Source: Flaviaestuariibacter flavus
Lineage (GTDB): Bacteria; Bacteroidota; Bacteroidia; Chitinophagales; Chitinophagaceae
Direction of reading: 5' to 3'
Length of the DNA stretch: 64,000 bases
Assembly: GCF_004337505.1 (NCBI RefSeq)
Contig: NZ_SJZI01000047.1
Span: forward strand, 1-64,000
The translations under genes were made by a program, and so were the position numbers. Each line of letters opens with the position of its first letter. Positions within the stretch are counted from its first letter, which is position 1. Positions 31,781 to 39,095 of this stretch are shown one piece after another. Under the pieces are notes generated by a model. The model worked only from the letters and a program-made list of their open reading frames with translations, was not told the DNA's origin and searched no databases.

Positions 31781-31835
31781 ATTTTTTGTTGCCGCGCGCG
31801 CCGCGTCATTTCGATGAAAGGGATGTTAAAAGGCT

Positions 31836-31844
31836 TAACTTTTG
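31836..31844 (+). promoter_or_regulatory. Putative -7 element of the YciO-like gene (TAACTTTTG)
   Basis: TAACTTTTG is the consensus with one extra T and ends 13 bases before the ATG at 31858. Confidence 0.4.
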
Positions 31845-31857
31845 CGTCCTGTAATTT

Positions 31858-32463
31858 ATGCTGATCCACATACATCCCGAAAACCCGCAGCCACGACTCA
31901 TCCGCCAGGTGGTCGACATCCTCCGCGACGGCGGCATCATCATTTATCCCACCGACACCATTTACGGGCTCGGCTGCGACATCTCCCAGCACAAGGCCGT
32001 AGAGCGCATCTGCCGCATCAAGGGCGTGGACCCGCAAAAGGCCAACCTCTCCTTTGTGTGCTACGACCTGAGCGACCTGAGCAAGTACGCCCGACAGCTC
32101 GATACACCGGTGTACCGCTCGCTGAAGCAATACCTGCCCGGGCCCTACACTTTTATCCTCGGCGCCAGACGCGAGGTGCCCAAGATCCTCAAAACAAAGC
32201 GCGATACCGTGGGCATCCGCATCCCCGACAATAAGATCGCCCGCTGCATTGTGCAGGAACTCGGCAACCCGATCCTGAGCGCTACCCTTCCCGGCGAGAT
32301 CGTAGAAGAGTACACCGACCCCGAACTCATGCACGACCGTTTCGAAAAACAGGTGGATGCCGTCATCCACGGCGGCATCGGGGGCATGATACCGTCAACC
32401 GTGATCGATTATTCGTCGGGTGAGGCCGAAGTGGTACGGATGGGCGCTGGTGAATGGCCGTAA
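31858..32463 (+). CDS. YrdC/Sua5 superfamily protein, YciO-like
   Basis: A 201-residue YrdC-fold protein. It begins in the style of threonylcarbamoyl-AMP synthases (GGIIIYPTDTIYGLGCD, then VERICRIKGVDP), but the following segment NLSFVCYDLSDLSKYA and the end QVDAVIHGGIGGMIPSTVIDYS match the YciO branch rather than TsaC/Sua5. YciO homologues have weak or no established threonylcarbamoyl-adenylate synthase role, so tRNA t6A synthesis is possible but not assured. Single-domain length is normal. Cytoplasmic. Followed by repeat copy C. Confidence 0.88.
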   Translation: MLIHIHPENPQPRLIRQVVDILRDGGIIIYPTDTIYGLGCDISQHKAVERICRIKGVDPQKANLSFVCYDLSDLSKYARQLDTPVYRSLKQYLPGPYTFILGARREVPKILKTKRDTVGIRIPDNKIARCIVQELGNPILSATLPGEIVEEYTDPELMHDRFEKQVDAVIHGGIGGMIPSTVIDYSSGEAEVVRMGAGEWP

Positions 32464-32470
32464 AGCCGAA

Positions 32471-32596
32471 GAGAGAGAACGCAGATTTTTTATGATCCTT
32501 ATGATTTATGCAGCTATAGTTGCCGGCGTAAGCCAATCATAAAAACATCATAACCAATCAGCGTATTCCGCCTGCGGAATCAGCGTTCCTTCTCTC
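32471..32596. repeat. Dispersed palindromic repeat, GAGAGAAAGAACGC family, copy C
   Basis: Left arm GAGAGAGAACGCAGATTTTT, right arm ATCATAACCAATCAGCG, inner TTCCGCCTGCGGAA palindrome and end GCGTTCCTTCTCTC. It lies between two convergent genes, 7 bases past each stop codon. Confidence 0.85.
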
Positions 32597-32602
32597 CAGC
32601 CG

Positions 32603-33016
32603 CTACTTGCCTTCAACGAAATCGGCGATCTGATCAATGTCTTTTTCCGATAGCTGTGGAAAGGCGGTCATGATAGCACCAAATTGTTGCTGCAGGCCTT
32701 TTGTGTAAGGATCTTTCGCCATAAAGGCCGAAGGGTTATGCACCCAGGCATACAGCTGCTTACGGTCGGCCCAGGGGCCGCGTGATGTAAAGCCGCGCAG
32801 CGCAGGTCCGGTCAGCGCCTTGTCGAGTGAATGGCAGGCGGCGCAGTTGGCGGCAAATAATGTTTTGCCGGGCGAAGCGGGCGCCTCTGCTGCTGCCTTA
32901 ACGGGTGTGACGGCCCCTGCCGCCGGGGCAGCGGGATGGATAACCGAAGTTTTAAGCAGCGAAAGGGTCGCCCAGGCGGCAAGCAGCAGCACTGCGGCGA
33001 GGAAGATGTGTTTCAT
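32603..33016 (-). CDS. Monohaem cytochrome c, membrane-anchored
   Basis: A 137-residue protein. A hydrophobic N-terminal anchor (MKHIFLAAVLLLAAWATLSLL) is followed by an Ala/Pro linker and a class I cytochrome c domain with the haem-binding ANCAACHSL (CxxCH) and a candidate axial Met in GAIMTAFPQLSEKDID. The pattern GPALRGF is typical. An electron-transfer role in the periplasm is likely; no oxidase gene is adjacent. The ATG at 33016 is preferred, because 33070 would put 18 unlikely residues ahead of the anchor. Confidence 0.9.
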   Translation of the reverse strand: MKHIFLAAVLLLAAWATLSLLKTSVIHPAAPAAGAVTPVKAAAEAPASPGKTLFAANCAACHSLDKALTGPALRGFTSRGPWADRKQLYAWVHNPSAFMAKDPYTKGLQQQFGAIMTAFPQLSEKDIDQIADFVEGK

Positions 33017-33093
33017 GCCGCAAAGCTCCTCCGGGTCCCAAAGGACGGACCTGAAGCAGGTCATATTCAAAGTTGACCTTTATCAGGTAGCAA

Positions 33094-33119
33094 AAAGGCC
33101 CCGCGAGGGGGCCTTTCCG
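33094..33119. terminator. Hairpin AAAAAGGCCCC-GCGA-GGGGGCCTTT
   Basis: GC-rich stem of seven base pairs with an A-run on one side and CCTTTCCGTTT on the other. It lies in the divergent spacer between the cytochrome c gene and the efflux operon, so it may end a small transcript from this spacer. Confidence 0.6.
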
Positions 33120-33163
33120 TTTAACCTTCAACCATTCTTTTACAGCAGATTTTTGAAAAAAAA

Positions 33164-33209
33164 TGCAGCAAGTGTCTGTAAGACGCAGGTAAGACACCGA
33201 AACGCTGCA
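33164..33209. other. Nested stem structure in divergent spacer
   Basis: TGCAGC (33164-33169) pairs with GCTGCA (33204-33209), and inside it GTGTCT (33172-33177) pairs with AGACAC (33192-33197). A TAGCTTTTTTGCTA hairpin follows near 33220. The surrounding spacer (33017-33309) is more AT-rich than the genes around it. A structured leader or small RNA is possible; nothing more can be said. Confidence 0.4.
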
Positions 33210-33282
33210 TCGGTTTAATAGCTTTTTTGCTAAAATGGTTTTGGCTGACGAGGCTCAGCCGCCCTGCCCGGGGCCGGCGCAG

Positions 33283-33290
33283 TAACTTTG
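33283..33290 (+). promoter_or_regulatory. -7 element of the efflux operon (TAACTTTG)
   Basis: TAACTTTG is an exact TAnnTTTG match, 19 bases before the ATG at 33310. Confidence 0.6.
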
Positions 33291-33309
33291 TCGGATCACA
33301 CTCCCCCGC

Positions 33310-34395
33310 ATGTATCAGCTCAGGTACTACTTGTTCGCGGCTGCCTTCCTGCTATCCGCCTGTGGCAAACAGGTGGAGAAGATCTATCCCCGAGAAGAGC
33401 CGATAACCGAATCCGTTTATGCTTCCGGCACGGTAAAAAGCAGCGATCAGTACGATGTGGCCGCCACCGTTACCGGCGTTGTCCAGCAGGTGCTGGTAGA
33501 CGAGGGCGACCTCGTGCGGGAGGGGCAGCCGCTCTTTGTGCTGGCGCAGGAAGCACCGCGACTCCTGGCCGAGAACGCACGCATCAATGCCGAGTACGGC
33601 GACGCCGCCCGCAATGCCGACCGGCTGGCCGAGCTGCGCACCTCCATCGATGCCGCCCGCGCGCGCCTCGGCACCGACTCGGCCCTCTACGCCCGCCAGC
33701 GCGCCCTGTGGGCCGACGGCATCGGCACCCGCAACGAGCTCGACGCGCGCGAGCTTGCCTGGCGCCAGTCGCGCGACGCCTACCGGGCCAGCCAGTCGCG
33801 CTATACCCAGTTGCAGCGCCAGGTGACGCAGTCGGAGCGTACCACGCAGACAACGGCGGCCCTCAGCCGTGCGCAGCTGGCCGACTATACCATCCGCAGC
33901 CGTATGGCCGGCCGCGTGTATGCCGTCAACCGTAAAAAGGGAGAACTCGTGGGGCCGCAGGTGCCCCTTGCCGTCATCGGCGGCAACAACAATTTCCTCC
34001 TCGAGCTGCAGGTAGATGAATTCGATATCGCCCGCATCCGCCAGGGGCAGACAGTGCTGGTGCAGCTGGATAGTTATAAAGGACAAGTGTTCGAAGCCAC
34101 GGTGTCGAAGATCGACCCGCTGATGAACGAGCGTACCCGTACGTTCAAGGTTGAAGCAACATTTCGCACGCTGCCGCCGCAGCTGTATCCCAACCTGACC
34201 GTGGAGGCCAATATTGTGCTGCAGTCGAAGCCGAAAGCGCTCACCATCCCCCGCGGCTATATGGTCGACGACAACCACGTGCTGCTGGCCAACAAGGAAA
34301 AGCGCGCCGTGCAAACGGGCGTCAGCGACTACCAGCGCGTGGAGATCACCGGCGGCCTGCGTAAAGACGAAGCCATCATCAAGCCCACGCCATGA
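33310..34395 (+). CDS. Periplasmic adaptor (HlyD/MacA-like) of an ABC efflux system, lipoprotein
   Basis: A 361-residue membrane-fusion protein. The signal has a lipobox (AAAFLLSACGKQ, Cys18). A lipoyl/beta-barrel half-motif VAATVTGVVQQVLVDEGDLVREGQPLF opens the barrel, a helical hairpin of about 100 residues follows, then the second half-motif YTIRSRMAGRVYAVNRKKGELV. The C-terminal domain ends VEITGGLRKDEAIIKP. It overlaps the permease start by four bases (ATGA), so the three genes to 36316 form one operon: adaptor, permease, ATPase. Confidence 0.9.
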   Translation: MYQLRYYLFAAAFLLSACGKQVEKIYPREEPITESVYASGTVKSSDQYDVAATVTGVVQQVLVDEGDLVREGQPLFVLAQEAPRLLAENARINAEYGDAARNADRLAELRTSIDAARARLGTDSALYARQRALWADGIGTRNELDARELAWRQSRDAYRASQSRYTQLQRQVTQSERTTQTTAALSRAQLADYTIRSRMAGRVYAVNRKKGELVGPQVPLAVIGGNNNFLLELQVDEFDIARIRQGQTVLVQLDSYKGQVFEATVSKIDPLMNERTRTFKVEATFRTLPPQLYPNLTVEANIVLQSKPKALTIPRGYMVDDNHVLLANKEKRAVQTGVSDYQRVEITGGLRKDEAIIKPTP

Positions 34396-35651
34396 GCCTG
34401 CGTCTCGTTACCGATATCGCCGCCTCCCTGCTGCGCGCGCGCCTCCGGCAAACGCTCGTGGCCGCCATCGGCGTCACGTTCAGCATCACCATGTTCATTA
34501 CACTGCTCTCGTTCATGACCGGTCTCAACAACATGCTCGACGGCCTCGTGGTGAACCGCACGCCGCACGTGCGCCTTTTCAACGAGGTGAAACCTTCGGC
34601 CGTGCAGCCGGTGGCGCGCGTGCCGCAATACCGCGGCTACTATCATTTTATCTCTTCGGTGAAGGCAGCCGGCGCGCGCGAAGAAGTGTATAACAGCGCC
34701 GCCGTCATCCGCACCGTAAAGGCCGACCCGCGCGTGCTTGGCCTGGCGCCGCGCATCAACACCCCGATCTTTTTCAACAACGGCGCTACCAGCATCAACG
34801 GTGTCATCTACGGCGTGGACGTGGACGCAGAAGTGCGGCTCTTTCACTTCAGCGATTACGTGGTGGAAGGGCGCCCCCAGGACCTGAAGCATGTGGCCAA
34901 CAGCGTGATCCTGGGCAAGGCGCTCGCCGACAAGCTGCTGGCGCATGTCGGCGACGTGGTGCCCGTGACCACGGCGCGCGGCGACCAGTTCTCCCTCAAG
35001 GTGGTGGGCATCTTCCAGAGCGGCGTTACCGACTGGGACAAGGTACAGAGCTACGCGGCGCTGTCTACCACGCAAAAGCTGCTGGGCCGCCCGGCGTCGT
35101 ATGTAACCGACATCAACATCAAGTTGATCGACATCGGCAAAGCGCCTGCTATGGCGAAAGAATACGCGCGTGTTTTCGACACCGATGCCGAAGACATACA
35201 AACGGCCAACGCCCAGTTCGACACCGGCACGAAGATCCGCAACCTGATCTCCTACGTGGTGGGCATCGTACTGCTCACCGTGGCAGGCTTCGGCATTTAC
35301 AATATCCTCAATATGATGATCTACGAGAAGATGGACGCCATTGCCATCCTGAAGGCCACCGGCTTTACCGGCGCCGACGTGCGGCGCATCTTCCTGATCA
35401 TCGCGCTGAGCATCGGCTTCTTCGGCGGGCTCGTGGGGCTCGGCCTCGGCTTCGTGCTCTCGCTGATCATCGACCAGATCCCTTTCAACACAGCGGCGTT
35501 GCCTACGGTGCACACGTACCCCATCAACTACAACCCGCTGTTCTATTTCATCGGTTGTTCGTTTTCACTCATCACCACCTACCTGGCCGGCTTCTTTCCC
35601 GCGCGGAAGGCGAGCCGCGTAGACCCGGTGGTCATCATCCGCGGCAAATGA
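34392..35651 (+). CDS. FtsX-like ABC transporter permease (MacB/LolC type)
   Basis: A 419-residue permease. One N-terminal helix (TLVAAIGVTFSITMFITLL) is followed by a large periplasmic MacB-PCD-like domain (about residues 45-270) and three C-terminal helices (LISYVVGIVLLTVAGFGIY; FLIIALSIGFFGGLVGLGLG; YFIGCSFSLITTYLAGFFPA). The cytoplasmic KMDAIAILKATGFTGADV coupling segment contacts the ATPase. The architecture is that of MacB or LolCDE permeases, which extrude lipids, lipoproteins or toxins. Overlaps both neighbours by four bases. Confidence 0.92.
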   Translation: MSLRLVTDIAASLLRARLRQTLVAAIGVTFSITMFITLLSFMTGLNNMLDGLVVNRTPHVRLFNEVKPSAVQPVARVPQYRGYYHFISSVKAAGAREEVYNSAAVIRTVKADPRVLGLAPRINTPIFFNNGATSINGVIYGVDVDAEVRLFHFSDYVVEGRPQDLKHVANSVILGKALADKLLAHVGDVVPVTTARGDQFSLKVVGIFQSGVTDWDKVQSYAALSTTQKLLGRPASYVTDINIKLIDIGKAPAMAKEYARVFDTDAEDIQTANAQFDTGTKIRNLISYVVGIVLLTVAGFGIYNILNMMIYEKMDAIAILKATGFTGADVRRIFLIIALSIGFFGGLVGLGLGFVLSLIIDQIPFNTAALPTVHTYPINYNPLFYFIGCSFSLITTYLAGFFPARKASRVDPVVIIRGK

Positions 35652-36316
35652 TCCTCGAAGCGCGCCATATCAGCAAGTCTTTTCACGACCCGGTGACCAC
35701 GCAGGTGCTGCGCGACCTGAGCTTTTCGGTAGACCATGGCGAATTTGTATCGGTGACCGGCAAGAGCGGCTGCGGCAAGAGCACGCTGCTGTATATCCTG
35801 AGCACGATGGATACCGACTACGAAGGCGAGTTGCTCATCGACGGCGAGCGGATGACCGGCCAGGGCCGCAACCGTCTTGCGCGCATCCGCAATGAAAAGA
35901 TCGGCTTCGTGTTCCAGTTTCATTACCTGCTCAACGAGTTTACAGTGCTGAAGAACGTGATGCTGCCGGGGCTGAAGCTGCACCAGCTTTCGGCGCAGGA
36001 AGTGGAGCAGCGGGCCATCGAGCGCCTCCGCTGGCTGGGCATTGAGCACCTCGCGCTGAAGGGCGCCCACCAGATTTCCGGCGGCGAGAAGCAGCGCGTG
36101 GCCATCGCCCGCGCCCTCATTAACGACCCGCACATCGTGATGGGCGACGAGCCTACCGGCAACCTCGATAAAAAGAACTCGGACATCGTATTCGACATCT
36201 TCCACCGCCTTGCGCAGGAGCGCGGGCAGACGCTGCTGGTGGTGACGCACGACACGACTTTCGCCGAGCGCACCGGGCGGACGATCCGGATGGAAGACGG
36301 GCGGATCGTGGGTTAG
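35648..36316 (+). CDS. ABC transporter ATPase (LolD/MacB type)
   Basis: A 222-residue ATPase. Walker A is TGKSGCGKSTLLYIL, Q-loop is VFQFHYLLNEFTVLKNV (as in LolD), signature is ISGGEKQRVAIARALI, Walker B is HIVMGDEPTGNLD, H-loop is VVTHD. It energises the upstream permease and adaptor. The start is fixed by the ATGA overlap with the permease stop; the frame open to 35555 is inside that gene. Confidence 0.95.
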   Translation: MILEARHISKSFHDPVTTQVLRDLSFSVDHGEFVSVTGKSGCGKSTLLYILSTMDTDYEGELLIDGERMTGQGRNRLARIRNEKIGFVFQFHYLLNEFTVLKNVMLPGLKLHQLSAQEVEQRAIERLRWLGIEHLALKGAHQISGGEKQRVAIARALINDPHIVMGDEPTGNLDKKNSDIVFDIFHRLAQERGQTLLVVTHDTTFAERTGRTIRMEDGRIVG

Positions 36317-36343
36317 CGGAAAGGACAGGCGCTTATTGCAGCG

Positions 36344-36351
36344 TACCTTTA
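36344..36351 (+). promoter_or_regulatory. Putative -7 element of the GNAT gene (TACCTTTA)
   Basis: TACCTTTA has one mismatch to TAnnTTTG and lies 40 bases before the ATG at 36392. Confidence 0.4.
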
Positions 36352-36391
36352 TGCGTCGACCGGAGCCTCTTTCCCGGCCCCACAACTACCG

Positions 36392-36922
36392 ATGCCAGCA
36401 CGCCCGCCAGTTACGATCGTTCCTGCCCAGGTTTCCGATGCCGCGCTCCTCAGCCGGCTTGCCGGGCAAACCTTCCGCGAGTCGCACGGACACAGCGCCG
36501 CGCCCGCCGACATCGACGCCTACGAAGCGGCTAAATACAAGGAAGCGGAACTGGAGCGCGAGCTGTCGGATCCCAACAATATTTACCACCTCGTTTATTA
36601 CGAAGGCGAACCCGCGGGCTTTTCAAAAATCCAGCTCAACTCACCTTACAAGGGCGCTGCGCAGTCGAACCTGGCCAAGCTCGATCGCATCTACGTGCTG
36701 CGCGCCTGGTACGACAAAGGCCTTGGCAAGACGCTCTTTCAGTTCCTGGTTTCATTAATGAAAGACGCAGGCCAAGCCGGCACCTGGCTCTACACCTGGA
36801 AAGAAAACCACCGCGCCATCGCCTTCTATGAGCGCCAGGGTTTCAGGATCATTGGCAGCCACGATTTTTTCCTTTCGCCCACGCACAGCAATCCAAACTG
36901 GCAGATGCTGTTGTTGTTTTGA
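36392..36922 (+). CDS. GNAT-family N-acetyltransferase
   Basis: A 176-residue acetyltransferase. The acetyl-CoA-binding motif A is LDRIYVLRAWYDKGLGKTLFQFLV (the R/Q-x-x-G-x-G/A pattern as YDKGLGKTL), with the preceding strand PAGFSKIQLN and the final YERQGFRIIGSHDF. It would transfer acetyl from acetyl-CoA to an amine; the substrate is not evident. Cytoplasmic. Followed by a CCTCCTCCCTGCCC repeat word. Confidence 0.9.
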   Translation: MPARPPVTIVPAQVSDAALLSRLAGQTFRESHGHSAAPADIDAYEAAKYKEAELERELSDPNNIYHLVYYEGEPAGFSKIQLNSPYKGAAQSNLAKLDRIYVLRAWYDKGLGKTLFQFLVSLMKDAGQAGTWLYTWKENHRAIAFYERQGFRIIGSHDFFLSPTHSNPNWQMLLLF

Positions 36923-36962
36923 GACCTCCTCCCTGCCCTTTCCAAGGGGAGGGGGGAGCTGA
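36923..36962. repeat. CCTCCCTGCCCTTTCC/GGGGAGGGGGGAG word repeat
   Basis: The spacer after the GNAT gene has GACCTCCTCCCTGCCCTTTC followed by AAGGGGAGGGGGGAG, a short inverted pair related to the arms at 28343-28563 and 23040-23068. Confidence 0.45.
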
Positions 36963-37030
36963 TTAGTGCAGGCTGAAGTTGGTACCTGTTGGCTGCCAGC
37001 GATAAACTTCTTAAATCTGCAGTACCCAAA

Positions 37031-37621
37031 ATGAATGCTATGAACCCCAAGGTGGACGCGTTTATGGAAAGAGAAAAAAGGTGGCAGAAAGAAATGCGCT
37101 TGCTGCGCGGTATCCTGCTCGGCTGCCAACTTAGCGAGGAGCTCAAATGGGGCGTGCCCTGTTACACCCTCGGCGGTAAGAACGTGGTGCTGATCCACGG
37201 CTTCAAGGAGTACTGCGCGCTGCTCTTTCACAAAGGCGTGCTGCTGCAGGACGCCGAAAGCATCCTGGTGCGGCAAACCGGGCAGGTGCAGTCGGCACGG
37301 CAGGTGCGCTTCACCAACGCGGAGGAGATCCGCGAGCTGGAACCGGTGCTGAAGGCCTACCTGCAGGAAGCTATCGAAGTGGAAAAGAAAGGTTTGAAGG
37401 TGGCGTTGAAGAAGACGGAGGCTTACGCCGTGCCTGAAGAACTACGGGAGAAGTTCATCGGCCATCCGGAGCTCAGGGCTGCCTTCGAGGCGCTCACCCC
37501 GGGACGCCAGCGCGGCTACCTGCTGCACTTTGCGGCGGCGAAGCAGTCTAAAACACGCGTGGCGCGGATTGAAAAGTATACGGAGCGGATACTGGAGGGG
37601 AAGGGGCTGCAGGACGAGTAA
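37031..37621 (+). CDS. YdeI/OmdA-like protein (DUF1801 with C-terminal YdeI domain)
   Basis: A 196-residue protein. It begins like YdeI/OmpD-associated proteins (MNPKVDAFMEREKRWQ), followed by the conserved GVPCYTLGGKNVVLIHGFKEYCALLFHKG of the DUF1801 fold; the C-terminal part has the YdeI helix pattern VPEELREKFIGHPELRAAFEAL and TPGRQRGYLLHFAAAKQ. Family function is poorly defined (stress or resistance roles proposed). The frame is open from 36989; 37031 or 37040 are the two likely starts. Cytoplasmic. Confidence 0.85.
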   Translation: MNAMNPKVDAFMEREKRWQKEMRLLRGILLGCQLSEELKWGVPCYTLGGKNVVLIHGFKEYCALLFHKGVLLQDAESILVRQTGQVQSARQVRFTNAEEIRELEPVLKAYLQEAIEVEKKGLKVALKKTEAYAVPEELREKFIGHPELRAAFEALTPGRQRGYLLHFAAAKQSKTRVARIEKYTERILEGKGLQDE

Positions 37622-37679
37622 GCGATAATGAACGATATCTACTTCTATCGAATCGCCACGCGTCGCGGGTTAACGGTTG

Positions 37680-37745
37680 GTTGACGGTTCACCGCTCACG
37701 ATTCAGATCAGACATCTGCGATCTGAGATTCCCGGATCTCCAACA
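37680..37745. repeat. GATTCAC and CAGACATCTG word repeats
   Basis: GACGGTTCACCGCTCACGAT is followed by CAGATCAGACATCTGCGATC and TGAGATTCCCGGATCTCCAA, i.e. two repeat-word families seen elsewhere in the window (1483, 19798, 20045, 54236). It lies just ahead of the gene at 37780. Confidence 0.55.
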
Positions 37746-37779
37746 AGCTGTATCTTCCTCCCTCACCAACAACTGCTCC

Positions 37780-38331
37780 ATGGACCGCGTTCTGAAGGTA
37801 TTCTCCCGCCCCAATTGCCTCTTCGCCGAGCTTTCTTTTTTCTATGATCGCCCCGACAGCGTGTCGGCCCTGCTTACTACGTACCGCGCTATTGAGTTTG
37901 AAAATGATGGCGAGTTCAGTTATTCCGTTTACCCGGGCCTGAACCAGGAGCTGTATCCTTCGTTCCGGCGCTTTTCGAGCGTTGCCGAGGCGCGGGCGCA
38001 CGACTGGGAGCTGGTGCGGCAGCGGGCGGCGCACGAGTTCGAGGCTGGTCTTACCTACACCTACGGCTACGACGAAGACCCGGTGCTGCTGCGCTATGTG
38101 CTCGAAGACCACCGCGGCTGCCAGGCAATGATCGACTTCCGCTACAGCTTCGCGGCCAACACCAAAACGATGGTCTACCGCTCCACCCAGCACCCGCGCT
38201 TCGATCACGAGCTTGTGGCCACTGGTCTCGACAGCAACGCCGACTGCATGCAGCGGGTTCCCTTGTTTCATATGGGTGAGCCAACGAGTATTAACTTCAA
38301 CGACCTGCGCCGCCTGGAGCCCTGGTATTGA
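37780..38331 (+). CDS. Unknown protein, first of a tandem paralogous pair
   Basis: A 183-residue soluble protein beginning MDRVLKVFSRPNCLFAELS. It has alternating strands and acidic loops (FENDGEFSYSVYPGLNQ; TYTYGYDEDPVLLRYVLED) and one longer helix around AEARAHDWELVRQ. No signal peptide, no helix long enough to cross a membrane, no metal or nucleotide motif I can name. The next gene encodes a protein with the same beginning (MDR-L---FS) and the same V-x-x-AEAHD helix, so the two are diverged duplicates. The frame is open from 37681, but that part is repeat DNA. Confidence 0.6.
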   Translation: MDRVLKVFSRPNCLFAELSFFYDRPDSVSALLTTYRAIEFENDGEFSYSVYPGLNQELYPSFRRFSSVAEARAHDWELVRQRAAHEFEAGLTYTYGYDEDPVLLRYVLEDHRGCQAMIDFRYSFAANTKTMVYRSTQHPRFDHELVATGLDSNADCMQRVPLFHMGEPTSINFNDLRRLEPWY

Positions 38332-38369
38332 CCGGGGCCACCGGGCCGCCGCGACATAAACCGATAGCT

Positions 38370-38891
38370 ATGGATCGTAAACTGAATGCCTTCTCCGCCA
38401 AAGGCAACCTGCTGGCCAGCGCGGCCTTTCACTACCTGCCGGGAACGGTGCGGGTGGTATTTAACGAATACAAGGCCGAGCCGGTGGGTCCCGACTACCT
38501 GCCCGATGTGATCGTGCCCTACAGCCACCACGTAACCGAGCTGGAATATGAGCCTTTCGACAGCGTTGGCAAGGCCGAAGCGCACGACCGCGCTTTTATC
38601 TCCGGCATGCTGCGGCAGGACCTGACGGCGCTCGGGCCCATCCGCTTCGCCTATACAGCCGATGCGGTGCATACCCGCTGCCTGGCTTTCAGTTCCGGCC
38701 ATTGCATCGGCCTCTTCGACATCGCGGCCTACATACTGGAGCATAAAAAACAAATCAGCTTTATCTCCGCCGAAGCCGCCGAATACGACCGCAGCCACTG
38801 GGTCGACTTCTTCGACAACAACGAGGTGGCCATGGCCGGGATAAAACTGGATCCCGCCATCGGGCCCTTCAGCGTTGAGACTACGGGCTGA
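38370..38891 (+). CDS. Unknown protein, second of a tandem paralogous pair
   Basis: A 173-residue soluble protein beginning MDRKLNAFSAKGNLLASAAF. It shares with the upstream gene product the N-terminal MDR-L---FS, the central segment (here YEPFDSVGKAEAHDRAFISG) and the position of the strand-rich C-terminal half (CIGLFDIAAYILEHKKQISF). Sequence identity looks low, roughly a fifth. No known motif. It starts 38 bases after the upstream gene, so the pair is probably one transcription unit. It is followed by repeat words and two terminators. Confidence 0.6.
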   Translation: MDRKLNAFSAKGNLLASAAFHYLPGTVRVVFNEYKAEPVGPDYLPDVIVPYSHHVTELEYEPFDSVGKAEAHDRAFISGMLRQDLTALGPIRFAYTADAVHTRCLAFSSGHCIGLFDIAAYILEHKKQISFISAEAAEYDRSHWVDFFDNNEVAMAGIKLDPAIGPFSVETTG

Positions 38892-38951
38892 GGGGCCGGC
38901 CGCAAGCGGCCTTGGTTCACGACAGCGCGACGGCACGACGTTTTTATTATC

Positions 38952-38978
38952 AAAGGCACCGCATGCGGTGCCTTCGTT
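38952..38978. terminator. Perfect hairpin GGCACCGCATGCGGTGCC
   Basis: AAAGGCACCGCATGCGGTGC CTTCGTTTT: a nine-base-pair self-complementary stem with A-run before and T-rich sequence after; ends the gene pair at 37780-38891. Confidence 0.8.
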
Positions 38979-39012
38979 TTGCCTCAGAGTCACTGCGCCG
39001 CAATGTGCAATA

Positions 39013-39044
39013 AAAAGGTCTCGCAAAGCGAGACCTTTTTATTG
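39013..39044. terminator. Bidirectional terminator AAAAAGGTCTCGC-AAA-GCGAGACCTTTTT
   Basis: Perfect stem of eight GC-rich base pairs extended by five A-T pairs, with clear T-runs on both strands. It is 52 bases past the stop codon of the minus-strand peptidase gene. Confidence 0.93.
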
Positions 39045-39095
39045 TCATGCCGTTGTGTCGTCGTGTCGTCCTGCAAACAGTCGCCGCAGGCGACC

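Larger units (their letters stand above)
38892..39095. repeat. CGACGGCACGACG/CGTCGTGTCGTCG element with two terminators in its core
   Basis: Left words CAGCGCGACGGCACGACG (38924-38941) and right words GCCGTTGTGTCGTCGTGTCG (39048-39067) are complementary in part. Between them are two perfect hairpins (38954 and 39014). Related to the element at 26455-26579. The 204-base convergent spacer holds no gene. Confidence 0.65.
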
